Shown in pieces: positions 25,788-33,240 of a stretch of DNA of 36,507 nt. The stretch comes from an uncultured Roseburia sp. (GTDB taxonomy: Bacteria; Bacillota; Clostridia; Lachnospirales; Lachnospiraceae), in the NCBI GenBank assembly GCA_934358955.1, contig CAKRLC010000016.1, positions 1 through 36,507 of the forward strand, in the 5' to 3' direction. Made by a program: the position numbers and the translations under genes. The notes under the pieces are model-generated. The model saw nothing but the letters and a program-made list of their open reading frames with translations. It made no database searches and had not been told where the DNA came from. The first letter of the stretch is position 1. Each line of letters opens with the position of its first letter.

Positions 25788-25978
25788 TTATCCACATTAT
25801 CCACATTCAATTGGGGAAAACTTCAACGATTGAATGTGGATTTTTTTGTTTACATAAAGTTATCCACATTTTTTATGTCAACCATAAGAAATGCCCAATT
25901 TTCAAGCTTTTCCGGCATTTTTAATCTTTTTTCACAAAAAAACCATTTTTTTATCCACATTATCCACATTTTTATAAA
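25788..25978 (+). promoter_or_regulatory. Cluster of five DnaA boxes upstream of primosome genes
   Basis: Five perfect TTATCCACA boxes lie on the same strand: 25788-25796, 25797-25805 (directly abutting), 25860-25868, 25961-25969 and 25970-25978 (directly abutting). The surrounding DNA is AT-rich. A sixth, degenerate box (TGTGGATTT, 25836-25844) points the other way. The two next genes encode a DnaD-like protein and a helicase loader. A DnaA-binding regulatory, titration or origin-type site is the natural reading; dnaA and dnaN are not in the window. Confidence 0.85.
25799..25847 (+). terminator. Intrinsic terminator of murC, overlapping a DnaA box
   Basis: A perfect 13-bp stem (arms 25799-25811 and 25829-25841, 17-nt loop) is followed by a T run to 25847. 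The 5' arm contains most of the second DnaA box, so DnaA binding and the hairpin share the same DNA. Confidence 0.8.
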
Positions 25979-26034
25979 ACCTTGATTTTGCGGGCTTTGT
26001 AAGAGAATTTGTTCTTCTCTTTTTATGCTTCCTG

Positions 26035-26043
26035 TGCTATAAT
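26035..26043 (+). promoter_or_regulatory. Extended -10 promoter of the dnaD-like/dnaI-like operon
   Basis: TGCTATAAT is an extended -10 element with a perfect TATAAT; no clear -35 box is present 17 bp upstream (TTCTCT). It gives a leader of about 95 nt that can pair end to end (CGGACAA at 26048-26054 with TTGTCCG at 26115-26121) around two small hairpins. Confidence 0.55.
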
Positions 26044-26144
26044 TTTGGCGGACAAAGAAGCGCTGTGCCGCTTATTTTGCAGATTTCTGCTGTAACATAA
26101 GCCATAACCGTTATTGTCCGATTTTCTGGAAAGGAAGAACGAAC

Positions 26145-27248
26145 ATGGCAACTATCACACTTCACAGTGACACTCAGACATCTGCCACGAGCGTGTCGAA
26201 TATCTTTATTGATGAATATATGTCCGATGCCAATGGGGAGTTTGTAAAAATATATCTTTATCTGCTGCGTCAGTTAAGTGCTCCGGACGCCGCATTTTCG
26301 ATTTCAGCTATGGCTGATAAGTTTGAGCACACAGAAAAGGATATTAAACGCGCCCTCAGCTATTGGGAACGCATGGATCTGCTCCGTTTGGAGTACGATG
26401 CAAATGACAATCTGGTCGGCGTCTGCTTTTTAGACACACGAAGCCGCCAGGCAGAGGCAGATGACACCGATCCTGCTTCCGAAGAATGTCCTGAATGCGA
26501 TGCTTTTTCTGAAGAATATGAAGCTTCACCGGTTTCATCCGATCTTCCCCTGCAAAAATCTTACACAGCAGAGGATATTAAGAATTTCCGGCAGGATGAA
26601 AATGTCGCCGAACTTTTATTTATCTCAGAGCGGTATCTTGGCCGGATCCTGACGGTAACAGATATGAATAGTATTTTATACTGGTATGACGGGCTGCATT
26701 TTTCCACAGATCTGATCGAATATCTGATTGAATACTGCGTCAGCAAAGGACATACCAGCATCCGTTACATAGACAAGGTTGCCCTTGCCTGGGCAGACAA
26801 CCAGATTGAAACCGCCGAACAGGCCAAACAGTTTTCCGGGATCCACAGCCAGCTTTATTTTGCTGTCATGAAAGCTCTCGGTATCACGGGACGAAGCCTC
26901 GTTCCGTCAGAAACTGCTTATATCGATAAATGGAAATCCGAGCTGGGATTTTCCACAGAGGTGATCACATCTGCCTGTGAACGTACGATCCAGGCTATCC
27001 ACCAGCCTTCCTTCAGTTACATCGATTCTATCCTTACAAACTGGAAGAAGCATAATGTAACCACCTTAGATGATGTTGCACGGCTTGATAAGGAGCATCA
27101 GCAGAAGAAGAAAACATCTTCTTCACCACAGCCTGCCCCATCACCATCCCGCAACAAGTTCAATAATTTTGAGCAGCGCTCCTATGATTATGATGCACTT
27201 GAAAAGATGCTGTTGAATACTTCAGCTCCATCCATTCCCCGTGCATAG
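26145..27248 (+). CDS. DnaD-family replication initiation (primosome) protein
   Basis: The 367-residue protein has an N-terminal winged-helix-like part (about 20-95) and an acidic linker (100-135). Two DnaD/DnaB C-terminal repeats (DDBH2) follow, each with the YxxxIxxxW-type motif: YIDKVALAW (208-216) and YIDSILTNW (292-300). The C-terminal tail is Ser/Pro/Lys-rich. Two such repeats resemble DnaB of Bacillus more than single-repeat DnaD. In Bacillota these proteins remodel origin DNA and help load the replicative helicase. The next gene is the helicase loader, 40 nt away, and the DnaA-box cluster lies upstream, which supports the role. Confidence 0.88.
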   Translation: MATITLHSDTQTSATSVSNIFIDEYMSDANGEFVKIYLYLLRQLSAPDAAFSISAMADKFEHTEKDIKRALSYWERMDLLRLEYDANDNLVGVCFLDTRSRQAEADDTDPASEECPECDAFSEEYEASPVSSDLPLQKSYTAEDIKNFRQDENVAELLFISERYLGRILTVTDMNSILYWYDGLHFSTDLIEYLIEYCVSKGHTSIRYIDKVALAWADNQIETAEQAKQFSGIHSQLYFAVMKALGITGRSLVPSETAYIDKWKSELGFSTEVITSACERTIQAIHQPSFSYIDSILTNWKKHNVTTLDDVARLDKEHQQKKKTSSSPQPAPSPSRNKFNNFEQRSYDYDALEKMLLNTSAPSIPRA

Positions 27249-27288
27249 CTTACCACAACACCTTTAACGTATAAGGGAGAACCTGAAA

Positions 27289-28269
27289 ATGTCATTAAGC
27301 AATTCACAGTATGACGAAATTCTTCGTTCATACGATGCCAAACAACTGAAAGCACAGCACACTCTTGAACAGCGTACGCGGGATGCCTATGCACGTTCGC
27401 CGGAATTAAAAGATCTCGATGCTTCCATCGCAGAAACTTCGGTTGCCTGTGCAAGAAGAATGTTAGACGGTGATCCACATGCACTTGACGAATTAAAAAA
27501 ACAGCTCGCAGGCCTGCGTCGGCAGAAAGCACAGCTTATGAAAGAGTTTCATCTCCCGGAACATTATTTCGAACCGGTTTATGAATGTCAGGACTGTAAG
27601 GATACCGGATACATCAATGCAAAGCCCTGCCACTGTCTCCGTCAGAAGATGATCGACCTGATTTATACACAGTCAAACATCCGGGAGATTTTGGAAACAG
27701 AGAATTTTTCCGCACTTTCCTTTGATTATTATTCCGATTCTGACACAAATCCCGTGACCGGCCTTACTTCCCTTGCAACGGCAAAGGCAGCTGTGGCAAA
27801 ATGTCACGAATTTATCGAGCAGTTTGATTCCACATTTTCCAATCTGTATTTCTATGGAGATACCGGAATTGGCAAGACATTTTTATCTAACTGCATTGCA
27901 AAAGAATTATTAGATTCCGGACATTCCGTAATTTACTTTACGGCATTCCAATTATTTGATATATTAAGCAAAGGTGTGTTTGAAAAAGATGCCGATGCTA
28001 TCATGGCACACCAGAATATTTTCGACTGCGATCTGCTGATCATTGATGACCTCGGAACAGAGCTCGCCAATTCATTCACTACCTCGCAGTTATTCCTCTG
28101 TCTGAACGAGCGTATTTTACGGAAGAAATCCACGATCATATCGACCAATCTGAATATGAACCAGGTTGCGGATACTTATTCTGAACGCGTTCTATCGAGG
28201 ATTATGAACTACTATACGATCATCAAGTTATTCGGTGATGATATCCGTACCAAAAAACGTATTCACTAG
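27289..28269 (+). CDS. DnaC/DnaI-type helicase loader ATPase
   Basis: The 326-residue AAA+ protein has an N-terminal helical region, a zinc-binding-like cluster (Cys100, Cys103, Cys114, Cys116 in CQDCKDTGYINAKPCHC) and the ATPase with Walker A GDTGIGKT (190-197), Walker B LLIIDDLG (249-256) and an SERVLSRI arginine-finger region. DnaI-type loaders place the replicative DNA helicase on single strands. The IstB transposition helper is a relative, but no transposase accompanies it and the DnaD-family neighbour points to replication. Confidence 0.9.
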   Translation: MSLSNSQYDEILRSYDAKQLKAQHTLEQRTRDAYARSPELKDLDASIAETSVACARRMLDGDPHALDELKKQLAGLRRQKAQLMKEFHLPEHYFEPVYECQDCKDTGYINAKPCHCLRQKMIDLIYTQSNIREILETENFSALSFDYYSDSDTNPVTGLTSLATAKAAVAKCHEFIEQFDSTFSNLYFYGDTGIGKTFLSNCIAKELLDSGHSVIYFTAFQLFDILSKGVFEKDADAIMAHQNIFDCDLLIIDDLGTELANSFTTSQLFLCLNERILRKKSTIISTNLNMNQVADTYSERVLSRIMNYYTIIKLFGDDIRTKKRIH

Positions 28270-28343
28270 ATCCGGGGTAGCCCCTTATTCCGGTTCTATT
28301 GAAAATAAATTGTTAATGTTTATTTTATGGAGGAAAACCACTC

Positions 28344-29528
28344 ATGCCAAACGATGAAAGAATTCTAGAAACCATGCCAGACGGTGCCCTCGGCTTAATT
28401 CCCTTAAAAAGCTGTGAAGAACTCGGTGCCAAAGTAGACAAATACTTAGTTGGCTGGAGAGAAAAGAGACAACAGGAACATCCAAATGATGCTGCATTCA
28501 AAGGATATCACCGCGATTCCTACATCATGACTGCATCTGTACCTCGTTTTGGAACAGGTGAAGCAAAAGGTGTGATCAAAGAATCCGTACGTGGATGTGA
28601 CCTTTATCTCATGGTAGACGTTACAAATTACAGTCTCACCTATTCTGTTGCCGGTCACCAGAACCACATGTCTCCGGATGATCACTACGCAGACTTAAAA
28701 CGTATTATTGCAGCTGCCGGTGGTAAAGCAAAACGTATCACTGCCATTATCCCATTCTTATACGAAAGCCGTCAGCATAAACGTACCGCCCGTGAGTCTT
28801 TAGACTGTGCCCTTGCTTTACAGGAGCTGACCGCTATGGGTGTTGATAACATCATTACATTTGATGCGCATGACCCTCGTGTACAGAACGCGATTCCTCT
28901 CAAAGGTTTCGAGACTGTTCAGCCAGCTTACCAGTTTATCAAAGGTATCTTAAAGAACTGTGATGACCTGAAATTAGATAATGATCATCTTATGATCATC
29001 TCTCCTGATGAAGGTGGTACAAACCGTGCTGTTTACCTTGCCAACGTTTTAGGTGTTGATATGGGTATGTTCTACAAACGCCGCGATTACAGCCAGATCG
29101 TTGACGGACGTAATCCGATCGTTGCACATGAATTCCTTGGCACTTCTGTTGAAGGCAAAGATGTGATCATCATTGATGATATGATCTCTTCCGGAGAGAG
29201 TATGATCGATGTTGCTACAGAGTTAAAGAAACGGAAAGCCGGACGTATTTTCGTTGTATCTACTTTCGGTCTGTTCACAAATGGTCTGGATCGTTTCGAT
29301 AAAGCAGTTGAAGATGGCACCATTTACCGTGTTGTTACAACCAATTTAACTTACCAGACTCCGGAACTTCTTTCCAAACCATATTATATCAACTGCGATA
29401 TGAGTAAATACATTGCTTATATCATTGATACTTTAAACCATGACACTTCTATCAGTGATTTATTAAATCCTTATGATAGAATCCAGAAACTTGTTTCCAA
29501 ATACAAAAAAGAGCATGGACAGGCATAA
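28344..29528 (+). CDS. prs: Ribose-phosphate pyrophosphokinase, long divergent form
   Basis: The enzyme makes PRPP from ribose 5-phosphate and ATP for nucleotide, His and Trp synthesis. It is recognised by ITFDAHDPRVQNA, the SPDEGGTNRAVYLANVL block and the PRPP loop VIIIDDMISSGES (275-286). At 394 residues it is about 80 longer than classical Prs, with extra sequence in the N-terminal half, and the ATP loop reads LYESRQHKRTARES instead of the usual YARQDRK type. It looks like the Clostridia-specific long form. The ATG has a strong GGAGG site. Whether it is co-transcribed with the loader gene (75 nt apart) is unclear. Confidence 0.9.
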   Translation: MPNDERILETMPDGALGLIPLKSCEELGAKVDKYLVGWREKRQQEHPNDAAFKGYHRDSYIMTASVPRFGTGEAKGVIKESVRGCDLYLMVDVTNYSLTYSVAGHQNHMSPDDHYADLKRIIAAAGGKAKRITAIIPFLYESRQHKRTARESLDCALALQELTAMGVDNIITFDAHDPRVQNAIPLKGFETVQPAYQFIKGILKNCDDLKLDNDHLMIISPDEGGTNRAVYLANVLGVDMGMFYKRRDYSQIVDGRNPIVAHEFLGTSVEGKDVIIIDDMISSGESMIDVATELKKRKAGRIFVVSTFGLFTNGLDRFDKAVEDGTIYRVVTTNLTYQTPELLSKPYYINCDMSKYIAYIIDTLNHDTSISDLLNPYDRIQKLVSKYKKEHGQA

Positions 29529-29561
29529 TGGGATCTCGCTTGTGAGATTCTCCGCCTTGCT

Positions 29562-29605
29562 TTTTGTGTAATAGGAAATTCCAAGGAATTTCCTACTACA
29601 CAAAA
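29562..29605. repeat. Long near-perfect hairpin downstream of prs
   Basis: The arms 29562-29582 and 29585-29605 pair over 20 of 21 positions around a two-base loop, with one A/C mismatch at 29571/29596. The core is TAGGAAATTCC and its complement. The loop is too short for a stable RNA tip, and the next hairpin (29608-29637) already provides termination, so this may act as DNA. Confidence 0.7.
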
Positions 29606-29644
29606 AAATACCGCATCGGGAAAACCCGATGCGGTATTTTTTTA
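29602..29644. terminator. Bidirectional terminator between prs and the DUF6465 gene
   Basis: A perfect 13-bp stem (arms 29608-29620 and 29625-29637, AAAA loop) is flanked by A7 on the left and T7 on the right. It can stop prs on the plus strand and the convergent HPr-DUF6465 unit on the minus strand. Confidence 0.9.
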
Positions 29645-29678
29645 CTGTTTTTGCAACAGTTATTTTTCACATCATGTA

Positions 29679-30170
29679 TTAAAATAAGTTTACTCTTCCG
29701 GCATGTTTCTGGTTGATCACATAATATGCAGCGAATTCTTCTGGTTTTAAATAAACCTGAATACTCTTAATAGAAGATGCTCTGTGTCCTTCCTCTACAA
29801 ACTGTTTTTTTGCTTTCTCAACAACTTCTTCGATCACAGCTTCCTGTCCCTGGAACTGAACAAATACTTCCGGTTTTACTTCTTCTTTCTTTGCTGCTGG
29901 TTTCTTTTCTGCAGTTGCTTTCTTTGCAACTGTTTTTGCTGCTGTTCCTGCTTTTTCTGTTACTTTCTTTGCTGCTTCTTTTACGGTCTCAGTTGCTTCT
30001 TTTACAGTTTCTACTGCTTCTGCAACTTTTTTCTCTTCGGACTTTACAACTTCTTCTGTCTTTTCTGCTGCGGTCTCAATGACTGTATTCTTTACTTCTG
30101 CTGCGGTTTCTTTTACGGCTGCCTTTGCTGTTGTTTTTGCAGCAGCTTTTGTTGCTGGTTTCTTTCTCAT
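29679..30170 (-). CDS. DUF6465 family protein with histone-H1-like Lys/Ala-rich N-terminus
   Basis: The 163 residues fall in two parts. Residues 1 to about 103 are almost only Lys, Ala, Glu, Thr and Val (KKPATKAAAKTTAKAAVKE..., AAKTVAKKATAEKKPAAKK), resembling H1-like or HU-tail nucleic-acid-binding repeats. Residues about 105-163 form a small domain (VFVQFQGQEAVIEEVVEKAKKQFVEE ... IKSIQVYLKPEEFAAYYVINQKHAGRVNLF) that I take to be DUF6465, found in Clostridia. Function is unknown; binding to DNA, RNA or cell wall through the basic part is conjecture. It follows the HPr gene by 29 nt with a strong AGGAGG site. Confidence 0.7.
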   Translation of the reverse strand: MRKKPATKAAAKTTAKAAVKETAAEVKNTVIETAAEKTEEVVKSEEKKVAEAVETVKEATETVKEAAKKVTEKAGTAAKTVAKKATAEKKPAAKKEEVKPEVFVQFQGQEAVIEEVVEKAKKQFVEEGHRASSIKSIQVYLKPEEFAAYYVINQKHAGRVNLF

Positions 30171-30199
30171 AATGTGGCTCCTCCTTCACATTCTCAAAA

Positions 30200-30454
30200 C
30201 TACTCACACACTAAAAACTTTTCCATTGCATTCAATGCTTCTGCTTCATCGCTTCCGTTCGCTTCGATATTAACTGTCATTCCCTGGGAAGGATTAAATG
30301 CCATAATCCCCATAATACTTTTGGCATTAATTCTACGATTATTGCTTTCTAAGATAATCTCGCTGTCAAAACGACAAGCCACCTGCACTAATTCAGCAAT
30401 CGGATTGCTGTGTTCTTCTGAAACATTTGATACTACGATCTCTTTTCTGCTCAT
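30200..30454 (-). CDS. HPr-like phosphocarrier protein with altered active-site loop
   Basis: The 84-residue protein fits HPr end to end. His15, the PEP-dependent phosphorylation site, is in register in EEHSNP, and Ser46, the HPr-kinase site, is in register in AKSIMGIMAF. Arg17, which stabilises phospho-His in classical HPr (HARP), is Asn here (HSNP), and the flanking Gly-Leu is Glu-Glu. It may be a regulatory HPr paralogue (Crh-like in spirit) rather than the main sugar-transport carrier; this is inference. Its start overlaps the stop of a possible 57-codon ORF (ATGA), and DUF6465 follows. Confidence 0.83.
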   Translation of the reverse strand: MSRKEIVVSNVSEEHSNPIAELVQVACRFDSEIILESNNRRINAKSIMGIMAFNPSQGMTVNIEANGSDEAEALNAMEKFLVCE

Positions 30455-30624
30455 GCCATCACTTCCTCTTTCACAGTGCTGTTAATAGATCCTTCTGTAA
30501 TTGCACAATCCTCAATTACATACTCTTTAGAGCATACTCTATAAACGTCGAATTTGCAAGACATCCCAAAAAAACTGTTAATCTTACACGAAGTAATCCG
30601 CATAGCCAACAAAAACTTGTGCAT
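30451..30624 (-). CDS. Possible small Cys-containing protein coupled to the HPr-like gene
   Basis: A 57-codon frame starts at the ATG at 30624 with a GAGGTG site 4-5 nt upstream and ends in ATGA, sharing 4 nt with the HPr start. The product begins MHKFLLAMRITSCKINSFFG and holds four Cys (13, 23, 31, 40) and an acidic C-terminal half. I recognise no family. The ribosome binding site, the coupling and a promoter just upstream argue for translation; the short length and lack of comparison argue for caution. Confidence 0.38.
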   Translation of the reverse strand: MHKFLLAMRITSCKINSFFGMSCKFDVYRVCSKEYVIEDCAITEGSINSTVKEEVMA

Positions 30625-30642
30625 TTTTCACCTCGTCTTTTT

Positions 30643-30673
30643 CGAACATATGCTCGCTGCTTTTTCATGGCAA
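30643..30673 (-). promoter_or_regulatory. Promoter with overlapping LexA-like (SOS) box
   Basis: TTGCCA (30668-30673) and TATGTT (30645-30650) are 17 bp apart on the minus strand. CGAGCATATGTTCG (30643-30656) covers the -10 box and matches the Bacillus-type LexA box CGAACRNRYGTTCG with one mismatch in a half-site. Confidence 0.5.
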
Positions 30674-30685
30674 ACAACTGTCTTT

Positions 30686-33220
30686 TTAGCGCGTATTTTT
30701 CAAATATGTAAAGAAGATACTGCCCGCCTGGCCAAATAACTCATCAGCCTCCGAAATTGTCTTTCTGGATGCTGTGCCGCTAACCGGATCGTAAAGTTCT
30801 ACCGAATTTGAATCATAGCCTGTGATAAGCACTGCATCATTTGTTCCGGTCATTGCAAAAACAGGATATCCATTGCTTACATAATACAAGACCTCATCTA
30901 CAGTACATCCTGTCAGATCCAATATTACAGCATCCTTTAAGGTATCTGATAAAATCTGTTTTGGAGTCTCACCCTGATCGACCAATGCCCCGACACTAAT
31001 GTGGATACCTTCCTTTCCTAACATCGCATTTACCGCAAGGATCACACTTCCGCGTCCACTGTCCTCTTCTCCCGGTTTTAAATCCTGGATTGACGACTGC
31101 ACCGATTTTCTGGAACGTTTCCATACATATTGCTGATCGTCTCCGATCACAACTCCCATTTGATCATTTGCTGCGATCACTGCTTCTGCAATACTGTCAC
31201 TCGTCAGGACGACTTTTCCCTTTACATATACATAATAACGGTCTGTATGCGTTTCTTTTTCAAAAGACACTTCCCGCGGTTCTTCCAAAATTGTTTCCTT
31301 CGGTGTCAGAATCTTCGGTGTCTTTTTCTTCCGTTCCTCTGCAAGATGAATACGTATCTGTGTCTCTTTTTCTTCTGTGCTCAATGTCTGGATATCAACA
31401 AGCTTCTGGCTGTCTCCCTCTCTGTTCATGATCATATCCTGACTTGCATCCACATAAGCTGTTCCGTTATTCTGCACACGGTTTAAGTAGATCGTATATC
31501 CATTCATCGAAATACCCTGCACATAATAGCCTGCTTTTTCATAGGTCTTTAAAATATCATGCTGATCGGATGAAGTATCCATGATTTTCACCTGATACAT
31601 TGGGAATGTCGTATTGCCTGCCGCATCAACATGCACATCTGCAGCCTTCGCAACTCCATAAATAAAATCTTCCTTCATGAAGCCAAGTGGCTTTACGTAT
31701 TCTGTATTTCCTTCTTTTATATCTGTCACCTGTTCTGTAACAAAGTCGATCAGATGCAGCGTATCACTTCCCCGCACTGCAGATGGATCCACCCATGCCA
31801 TATAGCGGTTACTCTCAGAAATGGCATACGCTTCATCACTTAATCCTTCTACTAATACCTTTGTCTCTAAGGTGTTCAGGTCAATTCCATAAATATCCCC
31901 GTCTACCATAATATAGAATTCACCGCTGTCTGTCGCATACATCAGCTGTCCAAGCTCAGACTTCATGACCTCATAAGAACGGGTTGACGGGATAAACACC
32001 TGCTCCTCATTTGTATTGGCAAGACTGTCATAATGATAAACTGCGATCCCGACTTCTCCTTCATGGATACCTCGGTTCATATAGCCATAAACAATATATT
32101 CCATGCTTCCGGCTTCATCAATGCTTACAATTTTGATATCATGTTCTCCATGATTTTCACGCTCATCAATTCCCTCATAGCCGCGGAAGCTAAATACCTT
32201 TGCAAGCGTATTTTCAGCCTGATTATAACTCCAAAGCTCTCCCTCCTGCACAAACGCCACTACACTTCCTGCCTCATTTGTCTGATGCTCCACATCATCG
32301 GAACGGATTCCAAGTAAAATATCCCGGTCTGAGAAATTGCTGTTTTCCCCACGGAAAATCTCGTCCATCGTTCGTTCAAAGTTTAAAAGATACATTCTGG
32401 AACTTGTATACCGAACTCTGTAATATTCTTCTACATTATAATATTCTGTTTCACCATTCTCGCCAACCCTGGTAACAACATAATCCAAAACGATCACGTT
32501 ATATGTCGGTGTGATCTCCTTAATGGCCGGAACCGGCTCTGTCAGTTTCTTTCCGTCAAAGTCTGCCCATCCTATCTGTTTTACAGAACTGTTTAAGGAC
32601 ACATATTGAAGTGTTGTATTGTCCCCTGTAGTCCGTTCGGTATAAGTACTTAATGAGCTGTAGTTTTCCCTGTCAAAGGTCATCTCATGGAATTGCTTTA
32701 CAAAGGCTACACACTGCGTCACGTAGGCATCCACCGGTTCCAGAATTCTTGTATAATAATAAATAGACTTATCGCCGCTTTGCAGTTCGATCACCAGTAA
32801 ATATTCCTCATCCTGTTCCAAAAGGTTTTGGATCGGAAGTCTCAGTGAAATTTTCCCTTTGTTTTCTGTGTAAGAATTCACCTCTGCATTGGCAATAAGA
32901 CGTTTTGCATCCAGACTGCGGATTTCATAAGAAATCTTGTCCACAGCCGTCTGATATGTCTGGATCGTTACTGGAAGCATCCTGTCTGATGGGATCGGCG
33001 TGATCGTATCCCTCATATAAGCAGCACTCATTTCACCGGTATATCCATACAGTTCATTCACTGCCGTTCCATCCTCATACAACGTTACTACCGGCAGTGT
33101 AGCATCCGCCATTTCGGTTGTCAGGTCCTCATTCGTCTGATTTGTCATAAAACTGAATATCACAACTGCCAGAACAAAAATAACCGGCAGAACAATTGCT
33201 TTTATCATTCCCTTTCGCAC
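30686..33220 (-). CDS. Large membrane-anchored extracytoplasmic protein with degenerate C39-peptidase-like C-terminus
   Basis: The 844 residues begin with one membrane anchor (about 6-24), followed by about 660 residues of beta-rich sequence with propeller-like blocks (for example AFVQEGELWSYNQAENTLAKVFSF and MYATDSGEFYIMVDGDIYGIDLNTLE). The last 150 or so residues resemble C39-type peptidases: GRGSVILAVNAML, then YYVSNGYPVFAMTGTNDAVLITGYDSNSVELYDP. The expected catalytic Cys and His positions are occupied by other residues (Arg or Ser near GRGS, Asn-Asp before AVLITGYD), so peptidase activity is unlikely. Start is a GTG at 33220 with AGGAGG 6 nt upstream. Function unknown; a surface scaffold or binding role is a guess. 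Confidence 0.65.
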   Translation of the reverse strand: MRKGMIKAIVLPVIFVLAVVIFSFMTNQTNEDLTTEMADATLPVVTLYEDGTAVNELYGYTGEMSAAYMRDTITPIPSDRMLPVTIQTYQTAVDKISYEIRSLDAKRLIANAEVNSYTENKGKISLRLPIQNLLEQDEEYLLVIELQSGDKSIYYYTRILEPVDAYVTQCVAFVKQFHEMTFDRENYSSLSTYTERTTGDNTTLQYVSLNSSVKQIGWADFDGKKLTEPVPAIKEITPTYNVIVLDYVVTRVGENGETEYYNVEEYYRVRYTSSRMYLLNFERTMDEIFRGENSNFSDRDILLGIRSDDVEHQTNEAGSVVAFVQEGELWSYNQAENTLAKVFSFRGYEGIDERENHGEHDIKIVSIDEAGSMEYIVYGYMNRGIHEGEVGIAVYHYDSLANTNEEQVFIPSTRSYEVMKSELGQLMYATDSGEFYIMVDGDIYGIDLNTLETKVLVEGLSDEAYAISESNRYMAWVDPSAVRGSDTLHLIDFVTEQVTDIKEGNTEYVKPLGFMKEDFIYGVAKAADVHVDAAGNTTFPMYQVKIMDTSSDQHDILKTYEKAGYYVQGISMNGYTIYLNRVQNNGTAYVDASQDMIMNREGDSQKLVDIQTLSTEEKETQIRIHLAEERKKKTPKILTPKETILEEPREVSFEKETHTDRYYVYVKGKVVLTSDSIAEAVIAANDQMGVVIGDDQQYVWKRSRKSVQSSIQDLKPGEEDSGRGSVILAVNAMLGKEGIHISVGALVDQGETPKQILSDTLKDAVILDLTGCTVDEVLYYVSNGYPVFAMTGTNDAVLITGYDSNSVELYDPVSGTASRKTISEADELFGQAGSIFFTYLKNTR

Positions 33221-33240
33221 AATATTCCTCCTGTGACTTG

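Noticed and set aside
25788..25978. Calling the DnaA-box cluster the chromosomal origin
   Set aside because: dnaA, dnaN, recF and rpmH are absent from the window and no clear DnaA-trio or GC-rich start motif follows the boxes, so only a DnaA-binding site is claimed.
25758..25985. A 75-codon plus-strand frame over the murC end and the DnaA boxes
   Set aside because: It consists of repeated TTATCCACA and terminator sequence read as protein, with no ribosome binding site.
28299..28326. TTGAAA-N16-TATTTT as a prs promoter
   Set aside because: Transcription would start inside the prs ribosome binding site, so it cannot serve normal translation.
29784..30485. A 233-codon plus-strand frame rich in Cys, Phe and Leu
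   Set aside because: It is the antisense of the Lys/Ala-rich DUF6465 gene and the HPr-like gene; the odd composition follows from reading AAG/GCT-type codons backwards, and it lacks a ribosome binding site.
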